From an uncultured Bacteroidota bacterium (GTDB taxonomy: Bacteria; Bacteroidota; Bacteroidia; Chitinophagales; Chitinophagaceae), in the NCBI GenBank assembly GCA_903913355.1, contig CAIWKU010000304.1, forward strand, positions 1 to 5,893: a stretch of 5,893 nt of DNA. The letters run 5' to 3'. Both the position numbers and the translations under genes were made by a program. Positions 1-5,732 of this stretch are shown in pieces; position 1 is the first letter of the stretch, and each line of letters opens with the position of its first letter. The notes beneath the pieces were generated by a model. It was not told where the DNA came from. It saw only the letters and a list, made by a program, of their open reading frames with translations, and did no database searches.

Positions 1-28
1 TATCTTTTTGAAAAAACAATACCAAGAT

Positions 29-739
29 TTAGAGATTAAATATTTCTTTAGCTTTTTGCCAATTCTTTTTTAAGACTGGGTGGCTTTTACTAGTTTCACC
101 GTTTGATTTTTCACCAGAAAAATGACAGAATTTTTCGGAATGCTCTGGATTTTTATATTTATTCCATTCCTTAAACGCATCGTAAGTCATTGGGTTCTCG
201 ATATTAAATGGTATTTCAACCCCCGTTCTTATGCAATATCCAAAATGCTTTCGCGAAGGCTTTTCCTTAGTTTTTGCTACTTTTTCTTCAACCTTTTGAA
301 CGGATATAGTACGGTGTTCGCTGGCTCGTTTGATTCTATCAACTTCCTCTGAAATTTGTTTGTATAACTCTCCATCCGTTTCTTTAGAAATATAAACTCC
401 CATTTCAACATTATTTTGTTGAGAGTACATGTACAAATTCATTGAAGTAATTATTGCTTCTTTTTCACTAAAATAGCATTTGGCATGTAGGTCTTTGTGG
501 AATAGGAGTTTTATTCCAGGCATTGATTGGAGCCAAGTGCTATCTTCGGGATTTATATCACTCATTTTCCCGTAAATAACTATAATGTCAATTGAGAATT
601 TTTGCCTGTCTGTAAGAGCAAGTTTTAGTTGATTGTTTAATTGTAAATATGGGCTTATCAAATAAAGTTTATCCGTAGCGTTGTTTATAAGTCTCTTTAA
701 ATAGTATGAAACGCCTGGAGTATCTAAAAATTCAGCCAT
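29..739 (-). CDS. Phospholipase-D-like (single HKD motif) protein with degenerate zinc-ribbon tail
   Basis: A 236-residue cytoplasmic protein with no signal peptide or membrane segment. Residues about 8-118 form a PLD-like domain: strand-rich segments such as KLYLISPYL and IDIIVIYGK, then the HKD-type motif with H85 and K87 (LHAKCYF), an acidic residue E92 where the Asp usually sits, and S99/N101 in the ITSMN segment. Family members with one motif normally dimerise to build one active site on phosphodiester substrates such as DNA or RNA ends; the substrate here cannot be told. Residues about 120-163 are a charged, probably helical linker. Residues 166-225 resemble the double zinc ribbon found at the C-terminus of bacterial PLD-like proteins, but only C169 and C205 remain; the other expected cysteines are T172, T185, A188 and S208. 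The ATG at 739 starts directly before the PLD fold and has only a weak GCGGA upstream. The gene stands alone: its minus-strand neighbour ends about 310 bp upstream behind a terminator. Family call firm; function open. Confidence 0.85.
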   Translation of the reverse strand: MAEFLDTPGVSYYLKRLINNATDKLYLISPYLQLNNQLKLALTDRQKFSIDIIVIYGKMSDINPEDSTWLQSMPGIKLLFHKDLHAKCYFSEKEAIITSMNLYMYSQQNNVEMGVYISKETDGELYKQISEEVDRIKRASEHRTISVQKVEEKVAKTKEKPSRKHFGYCIRTGVEIPFNIENPMTYDAFKEWNKYKNPEHSEKFCHFSGEKSNGETSKSHPVLKKNWQKAKEIFNL

Positions 740-759
740 TAGTCCGCTTTTAAGATTAT

Positions 760-790
760 AGAAAATAATTAAAAATACACATTATTTTCT
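760..790. repeat. 10-bp perfect inverted repeat upstream of the PLD-like gene
   Basis: AGAAAATAAT at 760-769 and ATTATTTTCT at 781-790 are exact reverse complements with an 11-base spacer. The dyad centre lies about 36 bases upstream of the PLD-like ATG. A further TATA on each side extends it imperfectly. A dyad this close to a start could be a repressor site or a 5'-UTR hairpin. It is A/T-only apart from one G:C pair, so chance symmetry in A/T-rich DNA is a real alternative. Confidence 0.4.
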
Positions 791-982
791 CTATATTATT
801 TCTTAAAAACGGCTTTGTGTTTAAATCGAATATTAAAGTTTTAAGTAAACTCTATTGCCCCATTTGGGCCTTTTTGCTATCTCTCTATTGTGGGATTTGA
901 ATTACATCCAAATATTCTTTACAAGCAGCAAGCCTATTTTAGGGCGAGACAGAAAATCCTTGATGTAAAAAATCATCGAAAT

Positions 983-1022
983 AAAAAGACAATGAGAAAA
1001 ATTACAATCATTGTGCCTTTTT
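983..1022 (-). terminator. Rho-independent terminator after the 63-residue membrane-protein gene
   Basis: ACAATGA (989-995) pairs with TCATTGT (1008-1014) around a 12-base loop. Beyond a 2-base bulge, AAAAAG (983-988) can pair with CTTTTT (1017-1022). Read on the minus strand, the stem is followed by CTTTTTATTT, so it suits termination of the gene ending at 1050. The plus strand also has a T-run after the stem, so it may work both ways. The stem is A/T-rich, hence moderate confidence. Confidence 0.5.
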
Positions 1023-1049
1023 CGTAAAAACTGCGCGAAATAAAAGTTA

Positions 1050-1241
1050 TCACTTCCCTCTCAAAACCCTCCCCGGCAGCATAATTATCCCCTTCAACAA
1101 CTCCAGAGCCCCATCCACCGCAATCCCCAATATCCGGAAAGGCAGTGTGAGCAGCCAAAAAATGGGATACAATACCAGGGCCAGAATGGCCAGCGGCCAA
1201 CAAAGAATAAAGAGGATAATCCAGATGAGAAAACTTAGCAT
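1050..1241 (-). CDS. Small hydrophobic membrane protein (63 residues), function unknown
   Basis: The product is almost wholly hydrophobic: residues about 2-36 (from LSFLIWIILFILCWPLA through LYPIFWLLTLPF) would make one long or two short membrane helices with a proline-marked bend. A second, amphipathic stretch follows around ALELLKGIIMLPG, and the tail RVLRGK is basic, which suggests a cytoplasmic C-terminus by the positive-inside rule. I do not recognise a named family, though short proteins of this composition are common in Bacteroidota. The ATG at 1241 has no clear Shine-Dalgarno site, and a near-match to the -7 box (TGCCTTTG on the minus strand, + strand 1272-1279) lies about 30 bases upstream. 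A longer overlapping frame at 973-1203 gives a low-complexity product with no membrane logic and runs through the terminator, so this frame is preferred. It appears to be a single-gene unit, with a terminator behind it. Confidence 0.65.
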   Translation of the reverse strand: MLSFLIWIILFILCWPLAILALVLYPIFWLLTLPFRILGIAVDGALELLKGIIMLPGRVLRGK

Positions 1242-1320
1242 AGAGGGAAATTAGTTACTTACTTTAGGCGTTCAAAGGCAATTTATATAAGCGGCAAGCG
1301 CTTGTTGTAGCAGGCATTTC

Positions 1321-1402
1321 TTCGCCGGTATGGATGCCATCACCATCACCCTTTTTCGCCGGTATTGGTTTTTCGCCGGTGTTGGTGTTATCACCAACTC
1401 CA
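1321..1402. repeat. Cluster of hairpin-repeat copies, same family as the 3669-4069 element
   Basis: TTCGCCGGT occurs three times, at 1321-1329, 1355-1363 and 1372-1380. The third is followed by a hairpin at 1379-1402: GGTGTTGGTG, loop TTAT, CACCAACTCC, with 9 of 10 pairs. This matches the left hairpin of the 132-bp units at 3684-4063 except for one base. The first is followed by a 24-base diverged copy at 1327-1350, with 18 of 24 positions the same. The second is a fragment (CGCCGGTATTGG). No inverted right end is visible, so these are partial copies. The hairpin at 1379-1402 lies 1 bp past the TAA of the glycosidase gene. On that gene's strand it is followed by an A-run, not a T-run, so it is not a standard terminator but could protect the mRNA 3' end. 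A separate 10-bp palindrome, CAAGCGCTTG, sits at 1295-1304. Confidence 0.8.
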
Positions 1403-1403
1403 T

Positions 1404-3575
1404 TTATGGTTTTAATTCTATTTGTTCTCCCACAGAAGTTTTAAATCTGATCCTGCTCCCGGAAAGTGTTTCTGCTTTTTTATTATTTCGATAAACAGTG
1501 ATTGCTTGATTGGGCCATGGATTCTGAATAGTACAATCTCGTCCCTTTTCACTATTTATTTTTACTGAAACAACCATACCCTTCTTCATCGCTGATGATA
1601 CCAGGAATGCTCCCCATGCCCGGATATTGGTAAAAGAAGCCTCTTCCGTTCTGGGCCATCCCTGAAACAAGCGAATGGTATTACCCACACTCATACATAA
1701 TAATTCATCCAATGCATTGGCCACAGTGCAGGCGTTCTCAATTCCATGCGGATTCTGCACCTGAAACCCGTTTGGGTGTGTGCGTAGCGCATACGCATGC
1801 AATTCTTTTAAAACAATAGATGAATCATATCCAACCCGGATGGCTGCCGCATAAAAACTATTGGTGGTATTTCCATCGGCCCAACTATTTTTCTGTGTGA
1901 TGGTATTTTTTGCGATCTCAATTAATTCGGGATCACTATCTAAATTGATCCCATTCGAAGGATATATATGCTGGATAGCCAGGCCATTTCCGGCAACCCA
2001 GTCAAAGCCTTTTTCAGACAGCCGAAAGATCTTTTTGCCATTACGTTCATAAACAGGGTATTTGCTCAATTTGCTGAGTATCTCATTCCATTTACCCACA
2101 CGGGGCTGGTCAACTTTTAATTCTTTGCTTAGATCTATTGCAAGTTCAAATGCATCCCGAATTAACCCCAGGCTCAGTATCGGATTCATATCTTTTCCTG
2201 ATCCTTCGTGAATCGCATCACCCTCAATAATGTAGCGGCCATTTTCTAATTTGAGAAAATCTTCCCAGAAGTCTACCACTCCCTTCAAATAGGGATAGAT
2301 CTTTTTGCCATATTCGAGATCATAGGTATAGCGCCAGCATTGTGTCATATTAATCAAACCATACGCAGCATCAGACCTTTGTTGCCAGAATAGACCGCCC
2401 GCTTCTATATTCCCATTGGCTAGCCATTTGGGTACGTTTGCATTGCGTGTGGGTTCATTACCGAGTGGACCAATGCCTACCGGATTTAATATGCCCCTTG
2501 TATGTGTTACCTGTTGTGCATACCAGGCGCCTCTGGGCATAAAATCAATAAGTGGTGCATCTTGCGGAACGCCCTGTTCTATTCTATTGGCGGCATATAA
2601 TCCATAAAAAGGAGCCTGAAAATTATAGTTGAGGTGATAATCGCCATTCCAATTGGGGTAATCTGTGGTAACCCATCCGAATATTCCGGGAGGGAACTTT
2701 TTATCGCGGCTGCAGGCTGCCATAGTATACAAACCCTGGTAATACGCTTTCTGCAAAACGGTATCGGAAACAGTCAGGTTTGATTTAGCCCAATAATTTT
2801 TCCACCAGGCCTCATGTTTTTCCAATAAACCTGGCAATTGAATAGAGGATATACTGCTGCACTTCTGTATAACAGATTGCAATGGATCCTTTGTTTTGAA
2901 CTGACTGTTAATAGCCAATATCACAATAACCTTTTGATTCGCTTCCAATACAAACCGATCGGTTTTCCTGTTCAATATTTTCATGCCAATTGCAACACGG
3001 GTAGGGATCTCAACCTTTTCTGAAAATGCACGGGTTAGCCAAAAAATATTTTTATCCGATCCGGTTTGTAAAATGGCCTGGTGATGATATGGTGCTGATA
3101 AATGTATGGCAATATCAATTGGGTTCTTGCCGGCTTCTAATTCTATACAAATGAGGTTATCTGTTGCTGACACCCAGCTTCTGACTTGTAAACTGTTTTT
3201 ATATAGTTTGCAGGTTGTAATGCCATCGCTTATATTTTGTTCGGCAGTAAAATTGGGTCTTGACAATTCATCTGCCGAAATATCCAGAAACCCAGCTACA
3301 CGCGGACCAGACAATTTATCAAACTGAGACTGCAATCGCCAAAAATCATTTTTGCCAATATAATATCGCAAGCGACCCGGAACATAACCCACACTCATCG
3401 TAATATCTCCATTACCCATCAATGGGGCATCGATCGAGTTTTCATAAGGAATATTTTCTGGTGCATGCAACCATATATTCTTATAATCGGTCACCTGAGC
3501 AAAACCACACACCAGGCAGGCTTGTATAAAAACCGTCAAAAAAAATGCAGGTATATATTTATTTATTTTTTTCAT
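1404..3575 (-). CDS. Exported GH95-like (alpha/alpha)6-barrel glycosidase (alpha-L-fucosidase-type fold)
   Basis: A 723-residue secreted protein. Residues 1-26 form a signal peptide: basic MKKINKY, hydrophobic core, and likely cleavage after GFA (A26|Q27). C20 is a weak lipobox candidate because Q18 is atypical. Residues about 28-270 match the N-terminal beta-domain of GH95-type enzymes, including PLMGNGD (51-57). Residues about 271-650 are the helical barrel. WNGDYHLNYNFQAPFYG (309-325) carries N316 and N318, the counterparts of the two catalytic Asn of GH95 fucosidases. EGDAIHEGSG (451-460) offers E457 (or E451) as general acid. IENACTVANALDELL (612-626) corresponds to the conserved Asp/Asn-Phe-Gly motif, with E613 in the usual Asp place. 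The C-terminal part (SFTNIRAWGAFLVS, then CTIQNPWP) is a beta-domain typical of these proteins. The likely role is release of fucose or a related sugar from glycans in the periplasm or outside the cell. The specificity is inference, because the divergent motifs suggest a subgroup away from classic fucosidases. No SusC/SusD genes are adjacent. The ATG at 3575 opens the signal peptide without an obvious Shine-Dalgarno site. Confidence 0.8.
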   Translation of the reverse strand: MKKINKYIPAFFLTVFIQACLVCGFAQVTDYKNIWLHAPENIPYENSIDAPLMGNGDITMSVGYVPGRLRYYIGKNDFWRLQSQFDKLSGPRVAGFLDISADELSRPNFTAEQNISDGITTCKLYKNSLQVRSWVSATDNLICIELEAGKNPIDIAIHLSAPYHHQAILQTGSDKNIFWLTRAFSEKVEIPTRVAIGMKILNRKTDRFVLEANQKVIVILAINSQFKTKDPLQSVIQKCSSISSIQLPGLLEKHEAWWKNYWAKSNLTVSDTVLQKAYYQGLYTMAACSRDKKFPPGIFGWVTTDYPNWNGDYHLNYNFQAPFYGLYAANRIEQGVPQDAPLIDFMPRGAWYAQQVTHTRGILNPVGIGPLGNEPTRNANVPKWLANGNIEAGGLFWQQRSDAAYGLINMTQCWRYTYDLEYGKKIYPYLKGVVDFWEDFLKLENGRYIIEGDAIHEGSGKDMNPILSLGLIRDAFELAIDLSKELKVDQPRVGKWNEILSKLSKYPVYERNGKKIFRLSEKGFDWVAGNGLAIQHIYPSNGINLDSDPELIEIAKNTITQKNSWADGNTTNSFYAAAIRVGYDSSIVLKELHAYALRTHPNGFQVQNPHGIENACTVANALDELLCMSVGNTIRLFQGWPRTEEASFTNIRAWGAFLVSSAMKKGMVVSVKINSEKGRDCTIQNPWPNQAITVYRNNKKAETLSGSRIRFKTSVGEQIELKP

Positions 3576-3635
3576 GTGGGGCTTAGAAATATTTATTAGA
3601 AATGCTTCAGTAGCATTCTCTAAATTTAGTTTTTA

Positions 3636-3643
3636 CAAACCTA
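3636..3643 (-). promoter_or_regulatory. Bacteroidota-type -7 promoter box for the glycosidase gene
   Basis: On the minus strand the bases read TAGGTTTG, an exact fit to the Bacteroidota -7 consensus TAnnTTTG. It lies about 60 bases upstream of the ATG at 3575, which implies a 5' UTR of some 50 bases. No TTG is visible at the expected -33 spacing. A 6-bp hairpin (AATGCT 3601-3606 with AGCATT 3612-3617) lies in the predicted leader. Confidence 0.4.
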
Positions 3644-3668
3644 TCCGGGTTAAAAGTTATACTATTTT

Positions 3669-4069
3669 TTTTCCGCCGGTGTTCCGCCGGTGTTGGTGTT
3701 ATCACCAACACCTATTAGCACTATTCAATCTTATCAACTTTGCCTGCGATAACCCGAGGCTTGGTGACAAGTGTTGCTGGTGATAACACCAGCAATGGCT
3801 GTTTCGACAGTGTGCCCGCCGGTGTTGGTGTTATCACCAACACCCATTAGCACTATTCAATCTTATCACCTTTGCCTGCGATAACACGAGACTTGGCGGT
3901 AAGTGTTGCTGGTGATAACACCAGCAATGGCTGTTTCGACAGTGTGCCCGCCAGTGTTGGTGTTATCACCAACACCTATTAGCACTATTCAATCTTATCA
4001 CCTTTGCCTGCGATAACCCGAGATTTGGTGACAAATGTTGCTGGTGATAACACCAGCAATGGCGGAAAA
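3669..4069. mobile_element. MITE-like non-coding element with inverted ends
   Basis: TTTTCCGCC at 3669-3677 and GGCGGAAAA at 4061-4069 are exact inverted ends. If an 11-bp tandem duplication at the left end (TTCCGCCGGTG at 3671-3681 and 3682-3692) is collapsed, the inverted match continues through the end hairpins: about 28 of 33 positions agree between the left end and the reverse complement of 4037-4069. The interior is the 132-bp tandem array described separately. There is no transposase or open frame inside, so movement would need an enzyme supplied in trans. I could not identify a target-site duplication. Similar sequence at 1321-1402 shows that the family occurs more than once here. A REP/BIME-like hairpin repeat or a locally expanded regulatory array are the alternatives. 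Confidence 0.55.
3684..4063. repeat. 2.9 tandem copies of a 132-bp unit, each with two mirror-related hairpins
   Basis: The units are 3684-3815, 3816-3947 and 3948-4063, the last missing its final 16 bases. They differ by 5-8 substitutions and no indels. Each carries hairpin A: GGTGTTGGTG, loop TTAT, CACCAACACC (3689-3712, 3821-3844, 3953-3976). Each also carries hairpin B: TTGCTGGTG, loop ATAA, CACCAGCAA (3774-3795, 3906-3927, 4038-4059). The 12-base core of B is the exact reverse complement of the core of A, so B is an inverted relative of A. Nearly all differences fall between the hairpins; the exception in A is the outermost base of copy 3 (G to A at 3953). The stretch is not coding, because stops occur in the frames that enter it, and no unique spacers separate the copies, so it is not a CRISPR array. 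Confidence 0.9.
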
Positions 4070-4084
4070 GCAGGAAGAATACTG

Positions 4085-4118
4085 AAAAACAAAAAACCCC
4101 AACATTTCTGTCAGGGTT
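4085..4118 (-). terminator. Rho-independent terminator, minus strand, with GAAA tetraloop
   Basis: On the minus strand AACCCTGACA pairs with TGTTGGGGTT around a GAAA tetraloop (stem 4095-4104 and 4109-4118). That is 8 Watson-Crick pairs and 2 G-U pairs, followed by TTTT, G and more T. The plus-strand RNA would have two mismatches instead of the G-U pairs, so the RNA made is the minus one. No protein gene lies directly upstream on that strand. The tRNA-like 3' end at 4161-4190 does, so this may be the old terminator of that tRNA gene. Confidence 0.7.
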
Positions 4119-4131
4119 CTTTAACTTCCTT

Positions 4132-4155
4132 CCACCTTCGCTGAAGCTACGGTGG
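4132..4155. repeat. Short hairpin between the tRNA-like piece and the terminator
   Basis: CCACC (4132-4136) pairs with GGTGG (4151-4155), and TTCGCTGAAGC lies between them. I recall similar short hairpins of the form CCGCC..TAGC..GCGAA..GGCGG as a frequent intergenic motif in Bacteroidota and other genomes, but cannot check that here. It could be part of the 3' processing region of the former tRNA transcript. Confidence 0.4.
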
Positions 4156-4160
4156 ACAAG

Positions 4161-4190
4161 TGGTGTGGGCCGGAATAAAAAAATCGAACC
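4161..4190 (-). other. Probable attachment junction: remnant of a tRNA gene 3' end
   Basis: Read on the minus strand, GGTTCGA (4184-4190) resembles the T-arm start of a tRNA. TTCCGGCCCACACCA (4161-4175) resembles a T-arm/acceptor 3' strand ending in ACCA. An A/T run of 8 bases separates them, which a working tRNA would not have. No D-arm or anticodon arm lies upstream on the minus strand, so this is not a whole tRNA. A 3'-terminal tRNA fragment, followed by a terminator on its downstream side and with an integrase starting about 180 bases away on the other side, is the usual picture at the end of an element integrated into a tRNA gene. The isotype cannot be told, and the repaired tRNA would lie beyond the right edge. 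The tRNA reading is inference. Confidence 0.45.
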
Positions 4191-4194
4191 TAAG

Positions 4195-4217
4195 TTTACT
4201 TATCTTAATTTACTTAT
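4195..4217 (+). repeat. Direct repeat TTTACTTAT with 14-bp period beside the attachment junction
   Basis: TTTACTTAT occurs at 4195-4203 and again at 4209-4217, directly next to the tRNA-like piece on the integrase side. Paired short direct repeats in this place resemble arm-type sites bound by the N-terminal domain of tyrosine recombinases. Further right, CAGTT-T-AACTG (4256-4266) is a small palindrome upstream of the integrase. The rest of 4218-4365 holds no other clear signal; TAATTTTT near 4275-4282 is a 7-of-8 match to the -7 promoter box. Confidence 0.4.
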
Positions 4218-4365
4218 ATCTAAAAGCCCTTACTGTCAAGCACTTCAGAGGAAATCAGTTTAACTGGATATTGTTAATTTTTAGCGAGTAATCAAAAATT
4301 GTCCCCCATTTTGAGTGTCAAATCAGGTTCGATTTCGTACTTTTATAGCGGCAAAAAATCGTGGA

Positions 4366-5634
4366 ATGTTACGCACCAATTTCTATCTCCGCAGACCCCA
4401 AAGTACAAAGGAGACACCGGTATTTCTCCGCTTGTTTAGCAGAAGCACGGGCATAAAATATGCAACACGTATCCAGGTTCTCCCTACGTGCTGGGACAAA
4501 AATAAACAACGCATCAAACCGGTTGCAAAAGTTGAAAATCACTTAGAGCTTAATCGGTATCTCGATATTCTTAAAAAAGTGGCCGACAAATCGTTTTGGG
4601 ATTTGACGAATGAGCGCGAAGGTGTCCCACCTTCTCTCTCTACCTTGAAACTGGAAATTGATAAACGTCTGGACCGCGTTGAGAAAGAACCGGTCATTAC
4701 TTTTTTTGATTTCTTCCAGAAAATCATAGATCAATCAGAAGCTGGCACAAGATTAAACCCACTAACTGGAAAGGTGATTAATCCAAATACCATCAAGACC
4801 TATGTTACTACTCAAAATCACCTGCAGGATTTTCAGAAACATTTTCCTGTGAAGATCACCTTCGATAATATTGATTTAAAGTTTTATAACGCATTTACGG
4901 AATATCTGATCAAAGAAAAGAAACTGGCAAGTAACAGCGTTGGTAAAGATATACAGGTTTTGAAACTGATTTTGAATGAAGCACTTGATCTACACCTGAC
5001 TTCTAACACCTCGTTTAAAACAAAACGATTCATTGTACTTCGCGAAACATCGGATAGTATATACTTAGATAAAGACGAATTAGATGAACTAAAAAATCAT
5101 GACCTCTCCGATAAGCCAAGCTTAGAACGAGTACGTGATCTTTTTCTGGTTGGATGTTATACTGGTCTTCGTTATTCTGACTATTCCATTCTCACCTGTG
5201 AAAATATAAAGAATGGTTATATTCAAATTAGCCAAACAAAAACAGGTTCCCCCGTTACAATTCCGGTTCACAAAGACATTAACGGCTTACTTGAAAAATA
5301 CAAAGGAGCTTTTCCAAAGCCATTAACGAATCAAAAAACTAACAAGTATCTAAAAGACGTTGGCAAGGAAATAAAGTGTTTACAGAAAACGGTGGTGAAA
5401 AATATTACTAAAGAGGGAGCAAACAAACAGACTTGTTTTGCTAAATGGGAAATGCTGACTACACACACAGCGAGAAGAAGCTTTGCAACAAATGAATTCT
5501 TAGCTGGCACACCTACGCTTACAATTATGGCGATTACTGGTCATAAAACAGAAAAGGCTTTCTTGAAATACATTAAGCTAAATTCCTCGGACCATGCCAA
5601 ACTCTTGAAGGATCACTGGGAGAAAAGAGCTTAA
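4366..5634 (+). CDS. Tyrosine recombinase / integrase (Bacteroidota mobile-element type)
   Basis: A 422-residue site-specific recombinase that would cut and rejoin DNA at its attachment site through a 3'-phosphotyrosine. Residues 1-93 are the arm-binding domain (FYLRRPQ, then WDKNKQRIKP). Residues about 110-208 are the SAM-like core-binding domain (FFDFFQKII, KTYVTTQNHL). Residues about 233-418 are the catalytic domain with the full set: R269 in GCYTGLRYSDY, K292 in QTKTG, H367 and R370 in HTARR, H393 in ITGHK and nucleophile Y402 in FLKYIKL. Length and order are normal for the family, so it looks active. I chose the ATG at 4366, preceded by GTGGA, since the arm domain normally starts a few residues before FYLR. 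A GTG at 4315 would add 17 residues, but it follows a stop codon directly and has no ribosome site. The gene starts about 180-200 bases from the tRNA-like junction and reads away from it, as expected for the first gene of an integrated element. An invertase or transposon recombinase role is also possible. Confidence 0.93.
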   Translation: MLRTNFYLRRPQSTKETPVFLRLFSRSTGIKYATRIQVLPTCWDKNKQRIKPVAKVENHLELNRYLDILKKVADKSFWDLTNEREGVPPSLSTLKLEIDKRLDRVEKEPVITFFDFFQKIIDQSEAGTRLNPLTGKVINPNTIKTYVTTQNHLQDFQKHFPVKITFDNIDLKFYNAFTEYLIKEKKLASNSVGKDIQVLKLILNEALDLHLTSNTSFKTKRFIVLRETSDSIYLDKDELDELKNHDLSDKPSLERVRDLFLVGCYTGLRYSDYSILTCENIKNGYIQISQTKTGSPVTIPVHKDINGLLEKYKGAFPKPLTNQKTNKYLKDVGKEIKCLQKTVVKNITKEGANKQTCFAKWEMLTTHTARRSFATNEFLAGTPTLTIMAITGHKTEKAFLKYIKLNSSDHAKLLKDHWEKRA

Positions 5635-5683
5635 TGTTAAATCGTTCGCCAAAACCGAAATGCATTCTTATAGTAAAGACAAT

Positions 5684-5708
5684 AAAAAAGGTGAGCTACC
5701 CGCTCACC
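5684..5708 (-). terminator. Rho-independent terminator of the HIRAN-domain gene, convergent with the integrase
   Basis: GGTGAGC (5690-5696) and GCTCACC (5702-5708) form a perfect 7-bp stem with a 5-base loop. On the minus strand it is followed by six T, a strong terminator for the gene that ends at 5733. On the plus strand only TCATAATT follows, so termination of the integrase transcript here would be weaker. Confidence 0.8.
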
Positions 5709-5732
5709 TCATAATTAAGGATTCGAAACTCC

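Larger units (their letters stand above)
740..1049. other. Intergenic stretch without a gene
   Basis: About 310 bases between the PLD-like gene and the small membrane-protein gene. It holds an inverted repeat at 760-790 and a terminator at 983-1022, listed separately. The middle part (about 791-982) shows no convincing ORF, tRNA or other RNA. A short GCCC/GGGC hairpin with a following T-run near 857-875 is too weak to call. The PLD promoter should lie in 740-840 on the minus strand, but I see no clear TAnnTTTG box there. Confidence 0.6.

Noticed and set aside
122..352. Plus-strand 76-residue frame inside the PLD-like gene
   Set aside because: It lies antisense to a conserved domain; its hydrophobic look comes from the reverse reading of Lys/Glu-rich codons.
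857..875. GCCC/GGGC hairpin plus T-run as a terminator
   Set aside because: The stem is only four pairs and no gene ends beside it on the plus strand.
973..1203. 76-residue minus-strand frame overlapping the small membrane-protein gene
   Set aside because: The product is Gly-rich with no recognisable fold and crosses the terminator at 983-1022. The overlapping 63-residue frame has coherent membrane-protein properties.
3574..3783. 69-residue plus-strand frame running from the glycosidase start into the repeat array
   Set aside because: It begins inside the glycosidase start codon region, crosses its promoter and ends in the first repeat unit; no family resemblance.
3684..4063. CRISPR array
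   Set aside because: The period is 132 bp, the whole unit is repeated without unique spacers, and no cas genes are present.
3684..4063. Repeat protein, since 132 is a multiple of three
   Set aside because: No frame stays open across the units on either strand; stops recur in each copy.
4161..4190. Complete tRNA gene on the minus strand
   Set aside because: The T-arm is interrupted by an A/T run and no anticodon or D-arm can be found upstream on that strand (4191-4270).
4315..4365. GTG start giving a 17-residue longer integrase
   Set aside because: The GTG directly follows a stop codon, so the frame is simply open from there; there is no ribosome site and the arm domain is complete from the ATG at 4366. 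It is not excluded outright.
4539..4734. Two short minus-strand frames inside the integrase gene
   Set aside because: They overlap conserved integrase coding sequence and resemble nothing known.
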